The notes: a model not told the origin generated them from the sequence alone. Positions 16,275 through 25,067 are shown, counted from the stretch's first letter. The stretch is DNA of 64,000 nt from Bisbaumannia salifodinae (GCF_039522585.1 NZ_BAAADR010000003.1); one strand, 5' to 3'. A program made the numbers and translations.

Positions 16275-17303
16275 TCAATGGGGGGGCCTCAGGCCGCTCA
16301 GGTGGGCGGCGATCGCCGACTCCGGCGGTGCCTGGCGCAGGGTCATCAGCACCGGTAGGCGTAGCCGGGGAATCAGCGCCAGGTCTCGGGCCAGGGCGGT
16401 AAAATCGGCCTGGGGAGCCTCCGCCAGCCGGTTCAGGAATCGCGGCAGGCGCTCGCCATCCTCCAGCGCCTCCCAGCCCCTGGCCGCCATGGCCGCCAGC
16501 AGGTCCGGGCCGCAGGCATTGGGGTCCGCCAGCAGGGCATCGTACCAGGCCGCCACCTGGGTCGCCGGGCCCCGGCTCTGGGCGCGGACACAGGCGCACA
16601 GGGTCTCGAGGTCGCCTTCGTCGGCGGCCTGCTCACCGCGCCGGCGCAGGGCGTCGGCCAGGCCCGCGGCAATCTCCACATGCTCTAGACACTGGCACAA
16701 GGGACGCAAGACCTCCACCGGCAGGGAGGCCAGGCGCGATGCCAGGCGCCGGGCCTGGTCGCCGTCGTGGCGTACCGCGAAGTCCGCCAGACCCTGCAGG
16801 CCCAGGGATTGCCAGTGCTCGTCCTGGTCGCCGCCCAGATAGGCTTCGGCCAGCTCCAGGTGCTGGCTGGCGGGACGATCCAGGTCGTGGCTGGCCCGGG
16901 CATGCAGCAGTGCCTGGAAGGGCAGGGAAGGGGTAAAGGCCAGGGGGTTGTCGCGCATCAGGTGGTCGGCGTCGTCGCGGGCCTCGCCGAGGCGCCGCAC
17001 GTTACGCCCCAGGGTCTCCAGCAGGCGCTGGATAAAGGCGTCCCTGGGGGCCGGCGAGAGCAGGCCCCGCTCGTCCAGGGGCAGGGCCAGGAACCAGATC
17101 AGCGGGTCCGGTGCATCGCCGAGGGTGAAGACGCAGGCCAGTCGCGCCTGACCCTGCCAGGGCTCCGCCCAGGGCAGCTCCAGGGCCTCGAAGCGGGCCA
17201 GCTCCTCCATCGCCAGGGGGGTGACCCGGCGCCCCAGATGATAGAGGCGCACCTCGGCGCCGCTGCGCGCGAAGAAATCATGCAGGCTGTGAATCGGCGT
17301 CAT
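16275..17303 (-). CDS. DUF3549 family protein
   Basis: This 342-residue cytoplasmic protein starts MTPIHSLHDFFARSGAEVRL and matches the DUF3549 family, which is restricted to Pseudomonas and Halomonas-like bacteria and has no known function. It is helical and leucine/alanine rich, with possible HEAT-like repeats in the second half. GGGAGGAG precedes the ATG. The rimB-like gene follows after 14 bases and rimK after that, suggesting a role connected to S6 modification; this link is inferred from position only. Confidence 0.8.
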   Translation of the reverse strand: MTPIHSLHDFFARSGAEVRLYHLGRRVTPLAMEELARFEALELPWAEPWQGQARLACVFTLGDAPDPLIWFLALPLDERGLLSPAPRDAFIQRLLETLGRNVRRLGEARDDADHLMRDNPLAFTPSLPFQALLHARASHDLDRPASQHLELAEAYLGGDQDEHWQSLGLQGLADFAVRHDGDQARRLASRLASLPVEVLRPLCQCLEHVEIAAGLADALRRRGEQAADEGDLETLCACVRAQSRGPATQVAAWYDALLADPNACGPDLLAAMAARGWEALEDGERLPRFLNRLAEAPQADFTALARDLALIPRLRLPVLMTLRQAPPESAIAAHLSGLRPPH

Positions 17304-17610
17304 CTCGGCTCCTCCCCCGTCTCGAGTCGCGCACTGTACCGCGGGGAGGGCGCCTTGTCAGCCGCGGCGGCGGAGGAAATGATGCCCTCGATGCCTGGTG
17401 TCGATGATCAAGAAATAATCATCCCGTTCGAGGCACCATGACGGCTCGGTATCGGCGCCTTGTCCAGGGGTTATCCACAGCCTGATTCAAGGCTTCTGTG
17501 GGTTTCTTGCGAGGGCGTCGCGTCACGCGGATGCACCAGACATTTTTCTATGGTTAATAACCTATTATAATTTTTATTCCTTAAAGTTATTTTATTGCTA
17601 GGAGAAACTC
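17304..17610 (+). promoter_or_regulatory. Intergenic promoter region of the amino-acid ABC transporter
   Basis: No gene is seen here. An AT-rich stretch holds a perfect -10 (TATAAT, 17566-17571) with only a weak -35 about 17 bases upstream. Before it an inverted repeat (CCACAGCC / GGCTTCTGTGG, 17474-17500) contains a match to the DnaA-box sequence TTATCCACA at 17471. The start codon follows AGGAG at about 17600. Confidence 0.55.
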
Positions 17611-18375
17611 ATGTTGCGTTCTCTCTCCCTCGCCACCCTGCTCGCCGCCGGCCTGGCCACCACCGGCCTGGTCCAGGCCCAGGAAAGCACCGATGAACTC
17701 CGCGTCGGCATGTCCGGGGGCTATTTCCCCTTTACCTTCGTGCGCCAGGATGTCCTCCAGGGCTTCGAGGTGGACGTCATGGAGGCCGTGGGCGAGGTGC
17801 TCGAGGTGGAGGTGAATTTCGTCACCGCCAACTTCTCCGGCCTGTTCGGCATGCTGGAGTCGGGGCGTATCGATACCATCGCCAACCAGATCACCATCAC
17901 CGAAGAGCGGGAAGCCAAGTACCTGTTTACCGAACCCTATGTCTACGATGGCGCCCAGGTGGTGACGCGCCGTGGCAACGACGAGGTGAGCGGCGTCGAA
18001 GACCTGCGCGGCAAACGGGTGGCGGTCAACCTGGGGTCCAACTACGAGCAACTGCTGCGCGAGCTGCCCTATGCCGACGAGATCGATATCCGCACCTACG
18101 AGAGCAATATCGAGCAGGACACCGCCCTGGGGCGGGTGGATGCCTTCGTCATGGATCGGGTCAGCGCCAGCCAGGTGATCCAGGAGACGCCGCTGCCGCT
18201 GCAGCTGGCCGGCCAGCCCTTCTCCGAGATTCGCAATGCCCTGCCGTTCCGCGATGATCCGGCGGGTCGCGAGTGGCGCGAGCGGGTCGATGCGGCCCTG
18301 GCGACGCTGCGCGAGCAGGGGCGCCTGGCGGAGATCTCCGAGCGCTGGTTCGGTACCGATATCACCCGACTCTGA
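17611..18375 (+). CDS. Amino-acid ABC transporter, periplasmic binding protein
   Basis: This 254-residue family-3 solute-binding protein has a signal peptide (residues 1-23, cut after VQAQ) and the mature start ELRVGMSGGYFPFTFV. The YLFTEPYVYDG and GKRVAVNLGSNYEQ segments are typical of polar amino-acid or cystine binders. It is followed by a HisM-type permease and an ATPase, so it delivers substrate to that importer. The exact amino acid cannot be read from sequence; cystine or another polar amino acid is most likely. Confidence 0.88.
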   Translation: MLRSLSLATLLAAGLATTGLVQAQESTDELRVGMSGGYFPFTFVRQDVLQGFEVDVMEAVGEVLEVEVNFVTANFSGLFGMLESGRIDTIANQITITEEREAKYLFTEPYVYDGAQVVTRRGNDEVSGVEDLRGKRVAVNLGSNYEQLLRELPYADEIDIRTYESNIEQDTALGRVDAFVMDRVSASQVIQETPLPLQLAGQPFSEIRNALPFRDDPAGREWRERVDAALATLREQGRLAEISERWFGTDITRL

Positions 18376-18387
18376 GCGGAGGGCCCC

Positions 18388-19062
18388 ATGGCCATTCTCG
18401 ATGTCGGTTACATGACCGAGCTGCTGCCGATCCTGTTGCGCTACCTGCCCCTGACCCTGCAGATGGCGGCCCTCGGCATGGTCTTGGCGCTGGTGCTGGC
18501 CTGTGCCCTGGCGGTGGTACGGGTGCTGAGGATTCCGGGACTGAACGGCGCGACCCTGCTGTTTATCTCCTTCTTTCGCGGCACGCCGCTGCTGGTGCAG
18601 CTGTTCCTCTTCTACTACGGCCTGCCGCAGCTCTTCAGTGCCCTGACCCAGATCAACGGCGTCACCGCCGCCATCATGGGCCTGACCCTGCACTTCGCCG
18701 CCTATATGGCGGAGTCGATCCGCGCCGCCATCGTCGGCGTCGATCGCAGCCAGACCGAGGCGGCCCTGGCCATCGGCATGACCCGGGGGCAACTGATGCG
18801 GCGCATCGTGCTGCCCCAGGCGACCCGGGTGGCGGTGCCCACCCTGATGAATTACTTCATCGACATGATCAAGGCCACCTCCCTGGCCTTTACCCTGGGG
18901 GTCACCGAACTGATGGGGGCCACCCAGAAGGAAGCGGCGGGGAGTTTCCTCTATTTCGAGGCCTTTATCACCGTGGCGCTGCTCTACTGGGGCATCGTCG
19001 AACTCCTGGCCTGGCTGCAGCGACGGCTCGAGGCGCGACTCAACGAGGCCTATCAGCGATGA
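18388..19062 (+). CDS. Amino-acid ABC transporter permease (HisM family)
   Basis: This 224-residue inner-membrane protein has about five membrane helices and the EAA loop (ALAIGMTRGQLMRRIVLPQA, about residues 130-150) that contacts the ATPase. STFFRGTPLLVQLFLFYYG-like sequence (SFFRGTPLLVQLF) is characteristic of the His/Glu/Arg/opine permease family. It lies 12 bases after the binding protein gene and overlaps the ATPase start by four bases (ATGA). A single permease gene implies a homodimer. Confidence 0.9.
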   Translation: MAILDVGYMTELLPILLRYLPLTLQMAALGMVLALVLACALAVVRVLRIPGLNGATLLFISFFRGTPLLVQLFLFYYGLPQLFSALTQINGVTAAIMGLTLHFAAYMAESIRAAIVGVDRSQTEAALAIGMTRGQLMRRIVLPQATRVAVPTLMNYFIDMIKATSLAFTLGVTELMGATQKEAAGSFLYFEAFITVALLYWGIVELLAWLQRRLEARLNEAYQR

Positions 19063-19814
19063 TCCGAGTACAGGGACTCACCAAGCGCTTCGGCGACAGC
19101 CTGGTGCTGGACGCCATCGACCTGGAGATCCAGCAGGGCGAGATCATCGTGGTGATCGGGCCCTCGGGCACCGGCAAGTCGACCCTGCTGCGCTGCCTCA
19201 ACTTCCTGGAGCGCCCGGATGCGGGTTACCTGGAGGTGGGGGACCTGCGCCTCGATACCCAGAAGGTCAGCCGCCGGGAGATCCTGGCTCTGCGCCGTTG
19301 TACCGCCTTCGTGTTCCAGAACTATGCGCTGTTCGCCAACAAGACCGCCCTGGAGAACATCGCCGAGGGACTGATCGTGGTCAACCGCTGGCCCAGGGCC
19401 AGGGCCCATGCCCGGGCCCGGGAGATCCTCGAGCGCATCGGCCTGGCGGACAAGGCCGATGCCTACCCCGCCTCCCTTTCCGGGGGCCAGCAGCAGCGGG
19501 TGGGGATCGGCCGCGCCATGGCCGCCCAGGCCGAGGTGATCCTCTTCGACGAACCCACCTCGGCCCTCGACCCGGAGTGGGTGGAAGAGGTGCTGGGACT
19601 GATGAAGCAACTGGCCGCCGAGCGCCAGACCATGCTGGTGGTCAGCCACGAGATGGGCTTTGCCCGCGACGTGGCGGATCGGGTGATCTTTATGGAAGGC
19701 GGGCGCATCGTCGAGCAGGGGCCCCCGGCCCAGCTGTTCAGCGAGCCGCGGGACCCGCGCACCCGGGAGTTCCTGCGCAAGATACTGGCCGCCCAGCAGG
19801 CCGCCTTGCCCTGA
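19059..19814 (+). CDS. Amino-acid ABC transporter ATP-binding protein
   Basis: This 251-residue ATPase has Walker A GPSGTGKST, Q-loop FVFQNYALFANKTALENI, signature LSGGQQQRVGI, Walker B VILFDEPTSALDP and H-loop VVSHEMGFAR, the classic polar amino-acid ATPase set. The start at 19059 overlaps the permease stop; an upstream open reading in the same frame is permease sequence out of frame. It energises the importer made of the two preceding gene products. Confidence 0.93.
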   Translation: MIRVQGLTKRFGDSLVLDAIDLEIQQGEIIVVIGPSGTGKSTLLRCLNFLERPDAGYLEVGDLRLDTQKVSRREILALRRCTAFVFQNYALFANKTALENIAEGLIVVNRWPRARAHARAREILERIGLADKADAYPASLSGGQQQRVGIGRAMAAQAEVILFDEPTSALDPEWVEEVLGLMKQLAAERQTMLVVSHEMGFARDVADRVIFMEGGRIVEQGPPAQLFSEPRDPRTREFLRKILAAQQAALP

Positions 19815-19874
19815 TCATGGTCAGCAGCAGCCATGGCTGGGATAATGGGGATCTAGCCTAAGACCGGAGTCATC

Positions 19875-20210
19875 ATGACGGTTCATCAGGAGCTCGATCA
19901 CGCCCTGGAACGCCTCGAGGCGACCCTCAAGGCCGCCGACCTGTGGTCGGCGAGCCGCCCCCCCGCCTCGGCCTTCGACAGCCAGCAGCCCTTCTGCGTC
20001 GACACCATGGAGCTGCCCCAGTGGCTGCGCTATGTGTTTATCGCCCGGCTCTCCGCCTTGGTGGAGGCCGAAGGGGCCTTGCCGACCAACTGCGAAGTGG
20101 CTCCCGCCGCCGAGGTCTACCTCAAGCAGAGCGGCGTCAGGGCCAGTAACCTGCTGCTGGTGGTCAAGGCCATCGAGGAAGTGGATCGGGTGATCAACGA
20201 GGCCGACTGA
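19875..20210 (+). CDS. yqcC: YqcC family protein (DUF446)
   Basis: This 111-residue cytoplasmic protein matches E. coli YqcC: the QPFCVDTMELPQWLRYVFI segment (around residues 39-57) is the family signature. The function is unknown; in E. coli the gene sits beside truC, not seen here. It ends directly against the gamma-glutamylcyclotransferase-like gene, with no spacing, so the two are cotranscribed. Confidence 0.88.
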   Translation: MTVHQELDHALERLEATLKAADLWSASRPPASAFDSQQPFCVDTMELPQWLRYVFIARLSALVEAEGALPTNCEVAPAAEVYLKQSGVRASNLLLVVKAIEEVDRVINEAD

Positions 20211-20711
20211 ATGCCCTACTATTTTGCCTATGGCAGCAACATGGACGCGGCCCGGGTGGCGGCGCGGATCGGGGCGACCCGGCGCGCCCTGGCAGGAGTG
20301 TTGCACGGCTACCGGCTGGCCTTCGACAAGGCCTCCCGGGTGCCGGGCATCGCCCATGCCAATGTGGTGGCGGCCCCCGAGGGGCGTGTGGAGGGGGCCC
20401 TCTTCGAGCTGCTGGCGCCCACCCAGATCGAGGCCATGGATCCCTTCGAAGGCTATCCCCACGAATATCAGCGCCGGCGCCTGCCGATCCATACCCTGGA
20501 GGGGCCCCGCGAGGCCTGGGTCTATCTGGCCGCCCCGGGGACCACCGCCGAGCGACTGCGACCGGCTCGCGAGTATCTCGAGCACCTGCTGGCCGGCGAG
20601 CCCTTCCTGAGCCGGGACTACCATGCCGAGCTGGCGCGGGTGGAAGCGGTGGCCGACCTGGACGAGGTCACCCTGGGACAGCTGGGGCTATCGCGGCATA
20701 GCCCCCGTTAA
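20211..20711 (+). CDS. Gamma-glutamylcyclotransferase-like protein
   Basis: This 166-residue protein has the YGSNM substrate-loop motif at residues 7-11 and the AIG2/GGCT fold segments (GALFELL, AMDPFEGYPHEYQ). Family members release 5-oxoproline from gamma-glutamyl compounds, for example in glutathione turnover. The ATG directly follows the yqcC stop. A strong terminator lies 16 bases downstream. Substrate specificity cannot be judged from sequence. Confidence 0.85.
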   Translation: MPYYFAYGSNMDAARVAARIGATRRALAGVLHGYRLAFDKASRVPGIAHANVVAAPEGRVEGALFELLAPTQIEAMDPFEGYPHEYQRRRLPIHTLEGPREAWVYLAAPGTTAERLRPAREYLEHLLAGEPFLSRDYHAELARVEAVADLDEVTLGQLGLSRHSPR

Positions 20712-20726
20712 CCCTCCTTGTACCTA

Positions 20727-20765
20727 AACGCCTCGGGCCCGCCATCTTGGCGGGCCCGAGGCGTT
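20727..20765. terminator. Strong bidirectional terminator
   Basis: AACGCCTCGGGCCCGCC, a CATCTT-type loop and the exact complement form a 17-bp stem between convergent genes. Confidence 0.88.
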
Positions 20766-20781
20766 GATCAGCGCAGGAAAC

Positions 20782-21408
20782 CTAGTAGCGAAAGCTGATA
20801 CCGCCCATTACCACCCAGGGGTCGATATTGACGGTGCCGATGTCGGCGCCGTCCAGGGTGGCGTCGGCATCGATATCCAGGTACCAGGCCGCGGCATTGA
20901 GCGCCCAGTGCTCGTCGATCAGCAGGTCCACCCCCAACTGGCCGGCGGCGCCCCAGGAGTCATCCAGGCTCAGGTCGCCCAGGGCGCTGGACTCGTCGGA
21001 GAAGTGGGTGTAGTTGAGGCCGGCGCCCACATAGGGCTGAACCCGCGCCTCGGTGCCGCCCAGCGGGTAGTACTGCAGGGTCAGGGTGGGCGGCAGGTGC
21101 TTGGTGGAGGCCAGGTTGGCGCCATTGAGGTTCACGTCATGCTCGAAGGGCAGGGCCGCCAGCAGCTCCAGGCCCAGCTTGTCGTGGAAACGGTAACCCA
21201 GGGTGAAGGCGAAGCCGTTCTCGTCCTGGACATCGGCGGCGACCGTACCATTGACCAGGCTGCCGTTATCGCTCTTGGGAGCCACCTTGGCGATGCCCAG
21301 GCGGGTGTAGAGGTCGCCGGCGCCATAGGCCAGGGCCTGGGTACTGGTCATCAGGGTGGCGGCGGCCAGGCCGCCGGCGAGCAGGGAAGCCAAAGAGGAC
21401 GTGCGCAT
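20782..21408 (-). CDS. OmpW family outer-membrane porin (copy 1)
   Basis: This 208-residue protein has a signal peptide (residues 1-27, ending TQALA) and an eight-stranded beta-barrel of the OmpW family, seen from LTLQYYPLGG, VQPYVGAGLNYTHF, and the terminal aromatic FRY. AAAGGAGC precedes the ATG. An FNR/ANR-like inverted repeat (TTGACCCAAGACAA, 21473-21486) lies upstream but matches the consensus only in part. It is the most divergent of three OmpW paralogues in this 4-kb stretch. Such porins pass small hydrophobic molecules. Confidence 0.88.
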   Translation of the reverse strand: MRTSSLASLLAGGLAAATLMTSTQALAYGAGDLYTRLGIAKVAPKSDNGSLVNGTVAADVQDENGFAFTLGYRFHDKLGLELLAALPFEHDVNLNGANLASTKHLPPTLTLQYYPLGGTEARVQPYVGAGLNYTHFSDESSALGDLSLDDSWGAAGQLGVDLLIDEHWALNAAAWYLDIDADATLDGADIGTVNIDPWVVMGGISFRY

Positions 21409-21530
21409 GCGGAGCTCCTTTATCGGTGAAAGCCTATGACGACTAGGCTACCCGCCCGGGCGACGGCGAATCTTGACCCAAGACAAGGTCGTCACCCGGG
21501 GTTATTGATCCAGCGCAAGTTCCTGAATAT

Positions 21531-22862
21531 TCAGGCTTCCCGGAGGCGTTGACGGCGCCCGCCGGCCAGCCCCACCAGGCTACCGGCCAGCGCCGGCAGC
21601 AGCCAGCCGAAGCTGGTCTCGCCGAGGGGGAGGTGCCGCTGCAGGGCGCGGGCGGTATCCGCAAGGCCGGCCAGCTCGGTGGCCACCAGGCCGTCCAGCA
21701 GGCTGGCGGCCAGGGTCAGGCTCAGGGCCCAGGCGAAGACCCGCGGTGCATCGCCTAGCCAGGGACGAATCAGCGACAGCAGGATCAGCACGATGGCCGG
21801 CGGGTAGAGGGTGACCAGCACCGGAATGGAGACCCGGATCAGGGTCTCCAGGCCCTGGTTGGCCACCAGGGTGGCGAAGGCGCCCATGGCGATGACCAGC
21901 AGCCGATAGGGTAGCCGCGGCCAGAGCCCATGAAAGTACTCGCCGCAGGCGCTCAGCAGGCCCACGGCGGTGGTCAGGCAGGCCAGGGTGATGACCGCCG
22001 CCAGCAGCACCGGGCCCCAGGGGCCGAACAGCGCCGCCACATAGGCGGGAATCAACTCGCCGCTGCCGGCCTGGGCGGCGAGCTCGTGGCTGGTGGCGCC
22101 CATATAGGTCAGCGGCAGATAGACGGCAGCCAGGCAGGTCGCGGCGATGATACCCGCCCCCAGGGTGTAGCGGGCGATCAGGCGAGGCTCGCGGATACCG
22201 CGGTCGCGGATGGCGGTGACGATCAGGATGCCGAAGACCAGGGAGGCGAGGGTATCCATGGTCAGGTAACCGTTGCGAAAGCCCTCGGTGAAGGGGGCGG
22301 CCCGCCAGCCGGCCTGAGTCTCGCCCAGGGGGCCCTGGGGGGCGACCAGGGTCGCCAGGGCGATCAGCCCCAGCAGCAGGATCAGCAGTGGCGTGATCCA
22401 CTTGCCGATGATATCCATCAGCCGCCCCGGCATCAGGGCCAGCAGGGTGGCCAGGCCGAAGAAGAGTAGCGAGTGCAGCAGCGAGTACAGGGACGGCTCG
22501 GCGCTCCCTGAGAGCGCGACGAAGGGCCGCATGCCCATCTCGAAGGCCACGGTGCCGGTACGCGGCAGGGCGAAGAGGGGGCCAATGGCCAGGTAGATGC
22601 CCAGGCCGAAGGCGAGGGCGGCCAGGCGCGGCAGGGGCGCGGTCAGGGTCTCGAGGCCGCCGCCGACCCGGGCCACGGCGAGGATGCCGAGAAGCGGCAG
22701 GCCCACGGCGGTGGTCAGAAAGCCCAGGGCGGCGGGCCAGAAGTCGGTGCCGGCACCGATGCCCACCTGGGGCGGAAAGACGATATTGCCGGCCCCGAGG
22801 AAGAGCGCGAAGGTCATAAAACCTAGCGCCAGCAGCTCGAGGCCGGAGAGGCGTGTTTTCAC
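21531..22862 (-). CDS. brnQ: Branched-chain amino acid transporter BrnQ
   Basis: This 443-residue protein has about twelve membrane helices and the LIVCS family signature LELLALGFMTFALFLGAGNIVFPP-region near the N-terminus (residues 6-29). It imports leucine, isoleucine and valine with a cation. The start is GTG at 22862, chosen because the first residues align with BrnQ of E. coli; the ribosome site is weak (CTCTCCC only). It lies between two ompW genes on the same strand, with separate promoters likely. Confidence 0.92.
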   Translation of the reverse strand: MKTRLSGLELLALGFMTFALFLGAGNIVFPPQVGIGAGTDFWPAALGFLTTAVGLPLLGILAVARVGGGLETLTAPLPRLAALAFGLGIYLAIGPLFALPRTGTVAFEMGMRPFVALSGSAEPSLYSLLHSLLFFGLATLLALMPGRLMDIIGKWITPLLILLLGLIALATLVAPQGPLGETQAGWRAAPFTEGFRNGYLTMDTLASLVFGILIVTAIRDRGIREPRLIARYTLGAGIIAATCLAAVYLPLTYMGATSHELAAQAGSGELIPAYVAALFGPWGPVLLAAVITLACLTTAVGLLSACGEYFHGLWPRLPYRLLVIAMGAFATLVANQGLETLIRVSIPVLVTLYPPAIVLILLSLIRPWLGDAPRVFAWALSLTLAASLLDGLVATELAGLADTARALQRHLPLGETSFGWLLPALAGSLVGLAGGRRQRLREA

Positions 22863-23008
22863 GGGAGAGGTACCTACTACGTAGAGAACGTTCGACGTTC
22901 AGGTGGCTTGGCGGTCGATATTATCTCGTAATAGGTAATCGCTAGCAAAAATAGCGAGCCTGGCCGGTGCTGGCAGGGAATCGCCAGGTCAAGACTTGGA
23001 GACAACAA

Positions 23009-23030
23009 CGCCGGACCCGAGGGCCCGGCG
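23009..23030 (-). terminator. Hairpin after OmpW copy 2
   Basis: Read on the minus strand, CGCCGGGCCC and GGGTCCGGCG form a stem followed by a T-rich stretch (GTTGTTGTCT). Confidence 0.65.
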
Positions 23031-23053
23031 CTGGAGCGCGGATGGAGTGGCGC

Positions 23054-23677
23054 TTAGAAACGCAGGGTGAAACCGCCGCCGATGGTCAGCGGGTCCAGCT
23101 TCGCTTCGCCCAGGTCTTCTCCCTGGTAGGAGATATCGCTGCCCACGTCGGCATAGTTCAGCGAGCCATTGAGCATCAGGTTATCGGTGATGGCCAGATC
23201 GACACCGACCTGGCCCACGATGCCGTAGGAGTCATCCATATCGACACCCGCGGGCTCGCCGGAGAAGCGAGTGTAGTTGAGGCCGCCGCCCACATAGGGC
23301 TGAACCCGCGAATCGAGACCGCCCAGGGGATAGTAGTTGGCCATCAGGTTGATGGGCAGGCGACGGAAGCTGCCTTCGAAGCCCACCGGGGTGCCGATCG
23401 CTACGTCATGCTTGACGCGCTGGCTGCCGGAGAGCTCGATGCCGAAGTTATCGTGGAACAGATAACCCAGGCCGTAGGTGAAGCCACGCCCATCGCGAAT
23501 GTCCAGGTCGGTCTGGAAGTTGCCCGGATCGGCCAGGTCGATGCTGGAGCGGGAGTCGGTCTTGGCAAAACCGCCGCGTACGAAGACATCGCCGGCACTA
23601 TAGGCCAGGGCGGACTGAGCGGCGAGGGCCAGGGTGGTGGCGGTGAGCGCGCTGGCGAGCCACTTGGCGTTGCTCAT
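23054..23677 (-). CDS. OmpW family outer-membrane porin (copy 2)
   Basis: This 207-residue protein has a signal peptide (1-25, ending QSALA), then YSAGDVFVRGGFAKTDSRSS and the barrel segments FGIELSGSQRVKHD, VQPYVGGGLNYTRFSGEPAG and a terminal FTLRF. It is closely similar to copy 3 just upstream, indicating tandem duplication. AAGGAGGAACCCT precedes the ATG. OmpW proteins are small eight-stranded channels often induced by stress, salt or low oxygen. Confidence 0.9.
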   Translation of the reverse strand: MSNAKWLASALTATTLALAAQSALAYSAGDVFVRGGFAKTDSRSSIDLADPGNFQTDLDIRDGRGFTYGLGYLFHDNFGIELSGSQRVKHDVAIGTPVGFEGSFRRLPINLMANYYPLGGLDSRVQPYVGGGLNYTRFSGEPAGVDMDDSYGIVGQVGVDLAITDNLMLNGSLNYADVGSDISYQGEDLGEAKLDPLTIGGGFTLRF

Positions 23678-23786
23678 AGGGTTCCTCCTTGAAGTTCGGC
23701 CATGGTGGCCACGAGCATTGGGATGCCCCAGGGTAACGGGGGATCTCCCACGCCTCGAGACGTCGATGCCGATATCTCGGGTAAGA

Positions 23787-23816
23787 AAAAGCCTACGCCG
23801 CTTGCTCGGCGTAGGC
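23787..23816 (-). terminator. Rho-independent terminator after OmpW copy 3
   Basis: On the minus strand GCCTACGCCG and CGGCGTAGGC form a stem followed by TTTTTCTT. Confidence 0.88.
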
Positions 23817-23839
23817 AGGCATCAACGGCAAGAGTGGGC

Positions 23840-24448
23840 TTAGAAGCGCAGGGTGATACCACCCCCGATGGTCACCGGGTCGACCTTGGCGGTGCCCAGG
23901 CGTTCGCCATCGCTATTGCTGATGTGGGTATCCACGTCGGCGTAGTTGACGGAGCCATTGAGCATCAGGTTGTCGGTGATGGCCAGGTCGATACCCACTT
24001 GCCCCGCGGCGCCGTAGGAGCGGCGGGCATCGAGTCCCTCGGGCTCGCCGGAGAAGCGGGTGTAGTTGAGACCGGCCCCCACATAGGGCTGTACCCGAGA
24101 GTCCAGGCTGCCCATGGGGTAATAGTTGAGCATCAGGTTGACGGGCATGCGATCGATGCTGCCGAGGCTGCTGCTGCCCAGGGTCAGATCATGCTCGAAC
24201 TTCTCGCTGCCGCTCAGCTCGACACCCAGGTTACCGTAGAACATATAGCCGATACCGTAGGTGAAGCCGCGAGCGTCATCGATATCGAGGCGGCTGCCGG
24301 CAACGTCGCCGTTGTTGGAACGGGGCTCGCTCTGGGCGACGCCGCCGCGAACGTAGACGTCGCCGGCCTCGAAAGCCAGGGCCGCCTGACTGGCCAGCAG
24401 GCTGGCGCCGAGCAAGGTTGCGGTAACAAGGCGGGGCATCAGGGTCAT
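23840..24448 (-). CDS. OmpW family outer-membrane porin (copy 3)
   Basis: This 202-residue porin starts MTLMPRLVTATLLGASLLAS with cleavage after QAALA. FEAGDVYVRGGVAQSEPRSN, LGVELSGSEKFEHDLTLG and VQPYVGAGLNYTRFSGEPEG align with copy 2, and it ends in TLRF. The ATG at 24448 is preceded by AAGGAGA; the longer reading from 24496 lacks a ribosome site. Its upstream region carries an 8-bp inverted repeat (24502-24528) that could be an operator. Confidence 0.9.
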   Translation of the reverse strand: MTLMPRLVTATLLGASLLASQAALAFEAGDVYVRGGVAQSEPRSNNGDVAGSRLDIDDARGFTYGIGYMFYGNLGVELSGSEKFEHDLTLGSSSLGSIDRMPVNLMLNYYPMGSLDSRVQPYVGAGLNYTRFSGEPEGLDARRSYGAAGQVGIDLAITDNLMLNGSVNYADVDTHISNSDGERLGTAKVDPVTIGGGITLRF

Positions 24449-24501
24449 GGGAGTCTCCTTACGTTTCGATCTCGAGCCATCTAGGGCTCGTAACATTCTA
24501 C

Positions 24502-24528
24502 AAGAACAGTATAGGAAACGCTGTTCTT
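24502..24528. promoter_or_regulatory. Inverted repeat upstream of OmpW copy 3
   Basis: AAGAACAG and CTGTTCTT are perfect complements separated by 11 bases, followed on the plus strand by TTTTTT. It may be an operator for the divergent genes or a terminator of an unknown short plus-strand RNA. A second palindrome (GCCTAATTTAGGC) lies at 24593-24605. Confidence 0.5.
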
Positions 24529-24724
24529 TTTTGCAGGTAGAAAATAACTATCGACGCGATTAGGCGTATTGCCGCGGTTTATCGGATGTTCAGCCTAATT
24601 TAGGCCTTCTCTCGGTGAAGATCGGTCGCATTTTTGTATAGGTTTTGTCGCGCGGCGTCATTCGCTCTCTGCCCACGACTCTTCTTTACTGGGGAAGGGC
24701 ACGAGCGATCGCAAGGAGGTGTGC

Positions 24725-24991
24725 ATGGGGCGTTCCATGATGGCGTTGGGAGTCTCCGCCCTGTTGGCCATGGGGCTGCTATGGCAGCCCCAGGTAATCG
24801 GTGCCCTGGGGTGGCCATGGCGCCTGGTGATGGTAGCGCTGGGTGCCTGGGCCCTGGGCGCGGGCTTTATGGTCGGGGGAGGGCTGCGTTTGAAGAGCGC
24901 CTGGGGGCGGCGCCTGCTGGGGGAGCCGCTGTGCTGGCCCCTGCTGGGGAGCTTCACGGTGCTTTGGCTGCTGCTGGCGCTATGGTCTTGA
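24725..24991 (+). CDS. Small membrane protein, 88 aa, unknown
   Basis: I do not recognise this protein. It is very hydrophobic with three probable membrane helices (about residues 4-22, 26-48 and 64-86), a short Lys/Arg-rich loop (RLKSAWGRR) between the last two, and no signal for cleavage. A near-perfect ribosome site (AAGGAGGT at 24713-24720, five bases before ATG) supports the start and expression. It is a lone plus-strand gene between ompW and putP. A strong terminator follows its stop. Confidence 0.7.
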   Translation: MGRSMMALGVSALLAMGLLWQPQVIGALGWPWRLVMVALGAWALGAGFMVGGGLRLKSAWGRRLLGEPLCWPLLGSFTVLWLLLALWS

Positions 24992-24999
24992 TACGAGAA

Positions 25000-25033
25000 C
25001 GGCATCGGGCCGCCCTGGGGCGGCCCGATGCCG
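25000..25033. terminator. Strong hairpin between the small membrane gene and putP
   Basis: CGGCATCGGGCCGCC and GGCGGCCCGATGCCG form a 15-bp GC-rich stem between convergent genes. Confidence 0.85.
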
Positions 25034-25067
25034 TATGCCTCACGTTGAGCGCGTGATGCGCGCTCAT

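Noticed and set aside
17471..17479. DnaA box (TTATCCACA) as a sign of a replication origin
   Set aside because: It is a single box inside a transporter promoter hairpin, with no cluster of boxes and no dnaA or dnaN nearby.
21473..21486. FNR/ANR box before ompW copy 1
   Set aside because: The inverted TTG/CAA ends are present, but several consensus bases differ; mentioned only as a weak possibility.
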